DNA of 64,000 nt. Source: JACCZX01 sp963824935 (lineage in GTDB: Bacteria; Pseudomonadota; Gammaproteobacteria; Burkholderiales; Burkholderiaceae_F). Both the position numbers and the translations under genes were made by a program. Location: positions 310,001 through 374,000 of the forward strand of contig CAWGRF010000010.1 in NCBI GenBank assembly GCA_963824935.1. The letters run 5' to 3'. Below the pieces are notes generated by a model. It was not told where the DNA came from, made no database searches, and saw only the letters and a list, made by a program, of their open reading frames with translations. Shown one piece after another: positions 61,961 through 64,000 of the stretch (its first letter is position 1; the number at the start of each line of letters is the position of its first letter).

Positions 61961-62950
61961 ATGAAGCTGGCAACGCTGAGAGACGGGTCCCGCGACGGCC
62001 AGCTGGTAGTCGTCTCGCGCGATCTGGCGCTGGCGCACCATGCCGCGGGGGTTGCGACGCGCCTGCAAACCGCGTTGGACGACTGGGATTTTTTCGCGCC
62101 ACAACTCGAAGATCTATATCGAACGCTGAACGATGGCAGCGCACGCCATGCGTTTGCCTTCGATCCGAAGCAGGCAATGGCGCCGCTGCCGCGCGCATAC
62201 CAGTGGGCCGACGGGTCGTCGTACGTGAATCACATCGAGCTGGTGCGCAAGGCGCGTGGCGCCGAAATGCCGCCGTCATTCTGGACCGATCCGCTGATGT
62301 ATCAAGGCGGCAGTGACGATCTGCTCGGGCCCAATGATGACATCGTGTGCACCAGCGAGGAGCACGGCATCGATTTCGAAGCCGAGGTGGCGGTTGTTAC
62401 CGGCGACGTACCGATGGGATCGAAGCCGAAGAACATCGGCCAGCACATTCGGTTGTTAATGCTGGTCAACGATGTCAGCCTGCGCAATCTAATTCCGGCC
62501 GAGCTCGCAAAAGGCTTCGGGTTCTTTCAGAGCAAGCCGGCCACCGCGTTTTCGCCGGTCACGGTGACGCCCGACGAGCTGGGTGACTATTGGCGCGACG
62601 CCAAAGTGCACCGGCCACTCGTCGTGCATTGGAACGGCGACAAGGTCGGCGCGCCGAATGCGGGCGACGACATGACGTTCAGCTTCGCGCAGTTGGTCGC
62701 GCATGCAGCAAAGACGCGCAACGTGCGCGCCGGATCGATCATCGGTTCGGGCACTGTTTCGAACACCGATCGCAGCCTCGGCTATTGCTGTATCGCTGAA
62801 AAGCGTAGCCTCGAAATGATCGAACACGGAGCGGCGAAGACTCCGTTTATGAAGTACGGCGACCAGGTGCGCATCGAGATGTTCGACGATGCGGGCCGAT
62901 CAATCTTCGGTGCGATCGAACAAACCGTGGCACGGCCGCGGCCAAATTGA
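61961..62950 (+). CDS. Fumarylacetoacetate hydrolase-family protein
   Basis: A 329-residue enzyme of the FAH superfamily, hydrolases and decarboxylases acting on oxo-acids in aromatic degradation. The metal-binding core is GIDFEAEVAVVTGDVP with the acidic ligands. IGQHIRLLMLVNDVSLRNLI and SKPATAFSPVTVTPDELGDY follow, and GSIIGSGTVSNTDRSLGYCC and VRIEMFDDAGRSIFGAIEQT end the domain. The length fits fumarylacetoacetase-like proteins used in tyrosine or homogentisate breakdown. The genomic neighbourhood includes indolepyruvate ferredoxin oxidoreductase, which supports an aromatic amino acid role. PhaM follows after ten bases. Confidence 0.92.
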   Translation: MKLATLRDGSRDGQLVVVSRDLALAHHAAGVATRLQTALDDWDFFAPQLEDLYRTLNDGSARHAFAFDPKQAMAPLPRAYQWADGSSYVNHIELVRKARGAEMPPSFWTDPLMYQGGSDDLLGPNDDIVCTSEEHGIDFEAEVAVVTGDVPMGSKPKNIGQHIRLLMLVNDVSLRNLIPAELAKGFGFFQSKPATAFSPVTVTPDELGDYWRDAKVHRPLVVHWNGDKVGAPNAGDDMTFSFAQLVAHAAKTRNVRAGSIIGSGTVSNTDRSLGYCCIAEKRSLEMIEHGAAKTPFMKYGDQVRIEMFDDAGRSIFGAIEQTVARPRPN

Positions 62951-62960
62951 AAGGATCAGT

Positions 62961-63624
62961 ATGACGACGAAGCGCGCGGGCAGCCTGCCGTTCCTGAATC
63001 CGGTCGGTGACGGTCTGGAATTGATGAAGAAGATGTGGGGATTTGCCGGCCTGCCGAGCATTCCAACCGCGGGCAATCTGGCGACCATGGCAGCGCGTAT
63101 TCCGCAGCAGCTGCCGAGCATGCTGGCGCCGACGCTGGACGTTAACGAACTCGAGAAGCGCATCGCCGATCTGCGCGCGGTCGAGCAATGGCTCGAACTG
63201 AATGCCGGCATCCTGCGCACGACTATTCAGACCCTGGAAGTGCAGCGCGCGACGATTGCGACACTCAAAGGTATCGGAGGTGCGATGTGGGCGCCGATGC
63301 TGAGCAAGCCTGGAGCGTCACCAGCGCCGCCGCCCGAAGTGGCATTAGGGCTCGCAGCGATGAAGGCGGACGAATCAAAGGCCGCAACGTCTTCGCCGCC
63401 TCCAGCTCTGCCGAGCGCAACCAGGAAGCAGAGGAAGCGCGCGAACAAGAATGCCACTGCACCGTCCGCCGGCTGCCGCAGCGTCTGTCAATCCAGCCGC
63501 TTGGTGGAACACCCTGCAGGATCAGCTCACGAAGATTGCGGCGACCACCGCCAGTCCTGCTGCACAGCGGGCGACAAAGTCGGGCAAGAAGGCTGCGAAG
63601 CGCCGCGCAGCCAAGCCGCGCTAG
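62961..63624 (+). CDS. phaM: PhaM-like polyhydroxyalkanoate granule protein (one frameshift)
   Basis: The N-terminal 120 residues match PhaM: FLNPVGDGLELMKKMWGFAG, LPSMLAPTLDVNELEKRIAD, LRAVEQWLELNAGILRTTIQ, TLEVQRATIATLKGIGG. PhaM activates PHB synthase and links granules to the nucleoid. After an Ala/Pro linker and the basic TRKQRKRANKN, the frame shifts near 63465; restored, it gives PAAAASVNPAAWWNTLQDQL and TKIAATTASPAAQRATKSG, ending in the basic tail KKAAKRRAAKPR at a TAG at 63622-63624. Without the correction the protein would lack this DNA-binding tail. AAAGGA precedes ATG 62961. It converges with the MFS gene, sharing four bases. Confidence 0.85.
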
Positions 63625-64000
63625 CCGATCGGTTCCTCAACAATGGGTAAGACGGGCGCTGCATCGAGCGTCTTGATATTGCTGACCCACCAGATTGCGA
63701 TCAAGGTTGCGGCCGCGGCGATCCATCCGACCCAGTTGTAGTTTTGCAGCGCGCCCGATGGCATCCGTTGTATCAACGCGCCGCTCAGCGTTGCCGCGCA
63801 GCCGGAGCCGATCTGCATCACCGAACCATTTAGCGTCATGAATGCCGCGCGGGCGCCCGGGCGCGCTGCGCTGGTCACGACCGCCATGCCGGGCACCATG
63901 CGGCCGGAAACGAAGACGAAGAACAGGACGGCGAGAGCCAAGGTCAGGAAGAGCGGCAATGCGGGCGCGTGCGTAATGATTAGAACTGGCGCGAGCGAAA
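63621..64000 (-). CDS. MFS transporter, C-terminal part (truncated by the window edge)
   Basis: About 126 residues with four hydrophobic segments: LPLFLTLALAVLFFVFVSGR, VPGMAVVTSAARPGARAAFM, LNGSVMQIGSGCAATLSGAL and YNWVGWIAAAATLIAIWWVS, ending VLPIVEEPIG. The GR-motif-like region and spacing suit the last helices of a major facilitator superfamily drug or metabolite exporter. The frame is open to the right edge, so the N-terminus lies outside the window. Substrate unknown. Its stop overlaps the phaM stop. Confidence 0.82.
   Translation of the reverse strand, partial: SLAPVLIITHAPALPLFLTLALAVLFFVFVSGRMVPGMAVVTSAARPGARAAFMTLNGSVMQIGSGCAATLSGALIQRMPSGALQNYNWVGWIAAAATLIAIWWVSNIKTLDAAPVLPIVEEPIG

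Overview
The window looks like a chromosomal contig from a high-G+C Pseudomonadota, most likely a betaproteobacterium. That placement is an inference from a PhaM-like granule protein, a one-chain indolepyruvate ferredoxin oxidoreductase with a fused ferredoxin domain, a DUF3108 protein and abundant FixJ/IclR/LysR regulation. No rRNA, tRNA, CRISPR array or insertion sequence was recognised.

Layout. (1) 1-13.2 kb: an accessory hydrolase island. It holds five paralogous epoxide hydrolases of the EHN/alpha-beta hydrolase type, a sixth alpha/beta hydrolase cut by the window edge, a remnant of a seventh, and small redox or detoxification genes (VOC protein, zinc alcohol dehydrogenase, cupin, thioredoxin-like protein, DUF6130 protein, MsrA/MsrB). 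(2) 13.5-16.1 kb: an argininosuccinate-lyase-like enzyme with a divergent LysR regulator. (3) 16.2-16.9 kb: a HicAB toxin-antitoxin pair preceded by two perfect dyads. (4) 17.2-22.1 kb: an MBL-hydrolase/SnoaL fusion divergent from a TetR regulator, then a two-subunit molybdenum hydroxylase. (5) 22.2-33.3 kb: signal transduction genes (two FixJ-type regulators, a membrane histidine kinase, a lone receiver, a large PAS/GAF hybrid kinase, a degenerate receiver and an OmpR-type regulator) around a thiolase/MarR pair and a GNAT gene. (6) 33.3-43.7 kb: a probable sugar-acid locus. An ABC transporter, a 2-hydroxyacid dehydrogenase and an IlvD/Edd-type dehydratase face an SDR, an LDH2-type dehydrogenase and an aminotransferase across a GntR/FadR-like operator. 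(7) 43.8-48 kb: a DUF4331 protein, a lipoprotein, a TPR protein and a HupE/UreJ-like protein, a conserved-looking but uncharacterised set. (8) 48-51 kb: an M3 oligopeptidase, a small membrane protein and a wrecked M13 peptidase. (9) 51-56.8 kb: a ribose-type sugar ABC operon with an aldehyde dehydrogenase and an IclR regulator. (10) 57.2-64 kb: indolepyruvate ferredoxin oxidoreductase, a DUF3108 protein, a fumarylacetoacetate-hydrolase-family enzyme, PhaM and a partial MFS transporter.

Two features need care. First, many genes carry single-base frameshifts, some in G runs, and the 33.3-40.5 kb operon is shifted so densely that residual sequencing error is the simplest explanation; several apparent pseudogenes may be intact. 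Second, a related regulatory sequence (an inverted repeat close to GGTATCG-AT-CGATACC next to a TTGGAC block) lies upstream of four transcription units (two epoxide hydrolases, the cupin/ADH/VOC operon and the molybdenum hydroxylase), each time oriented relative to the gene it would serve. Together with the FixJ-type regulators nearby, this suggests that the hydrolase island and the hydroxylase form one regulon, possibly for an oxidised or epoxide-yielding organic substrate. The substrate itself cannot be read from the sequence.
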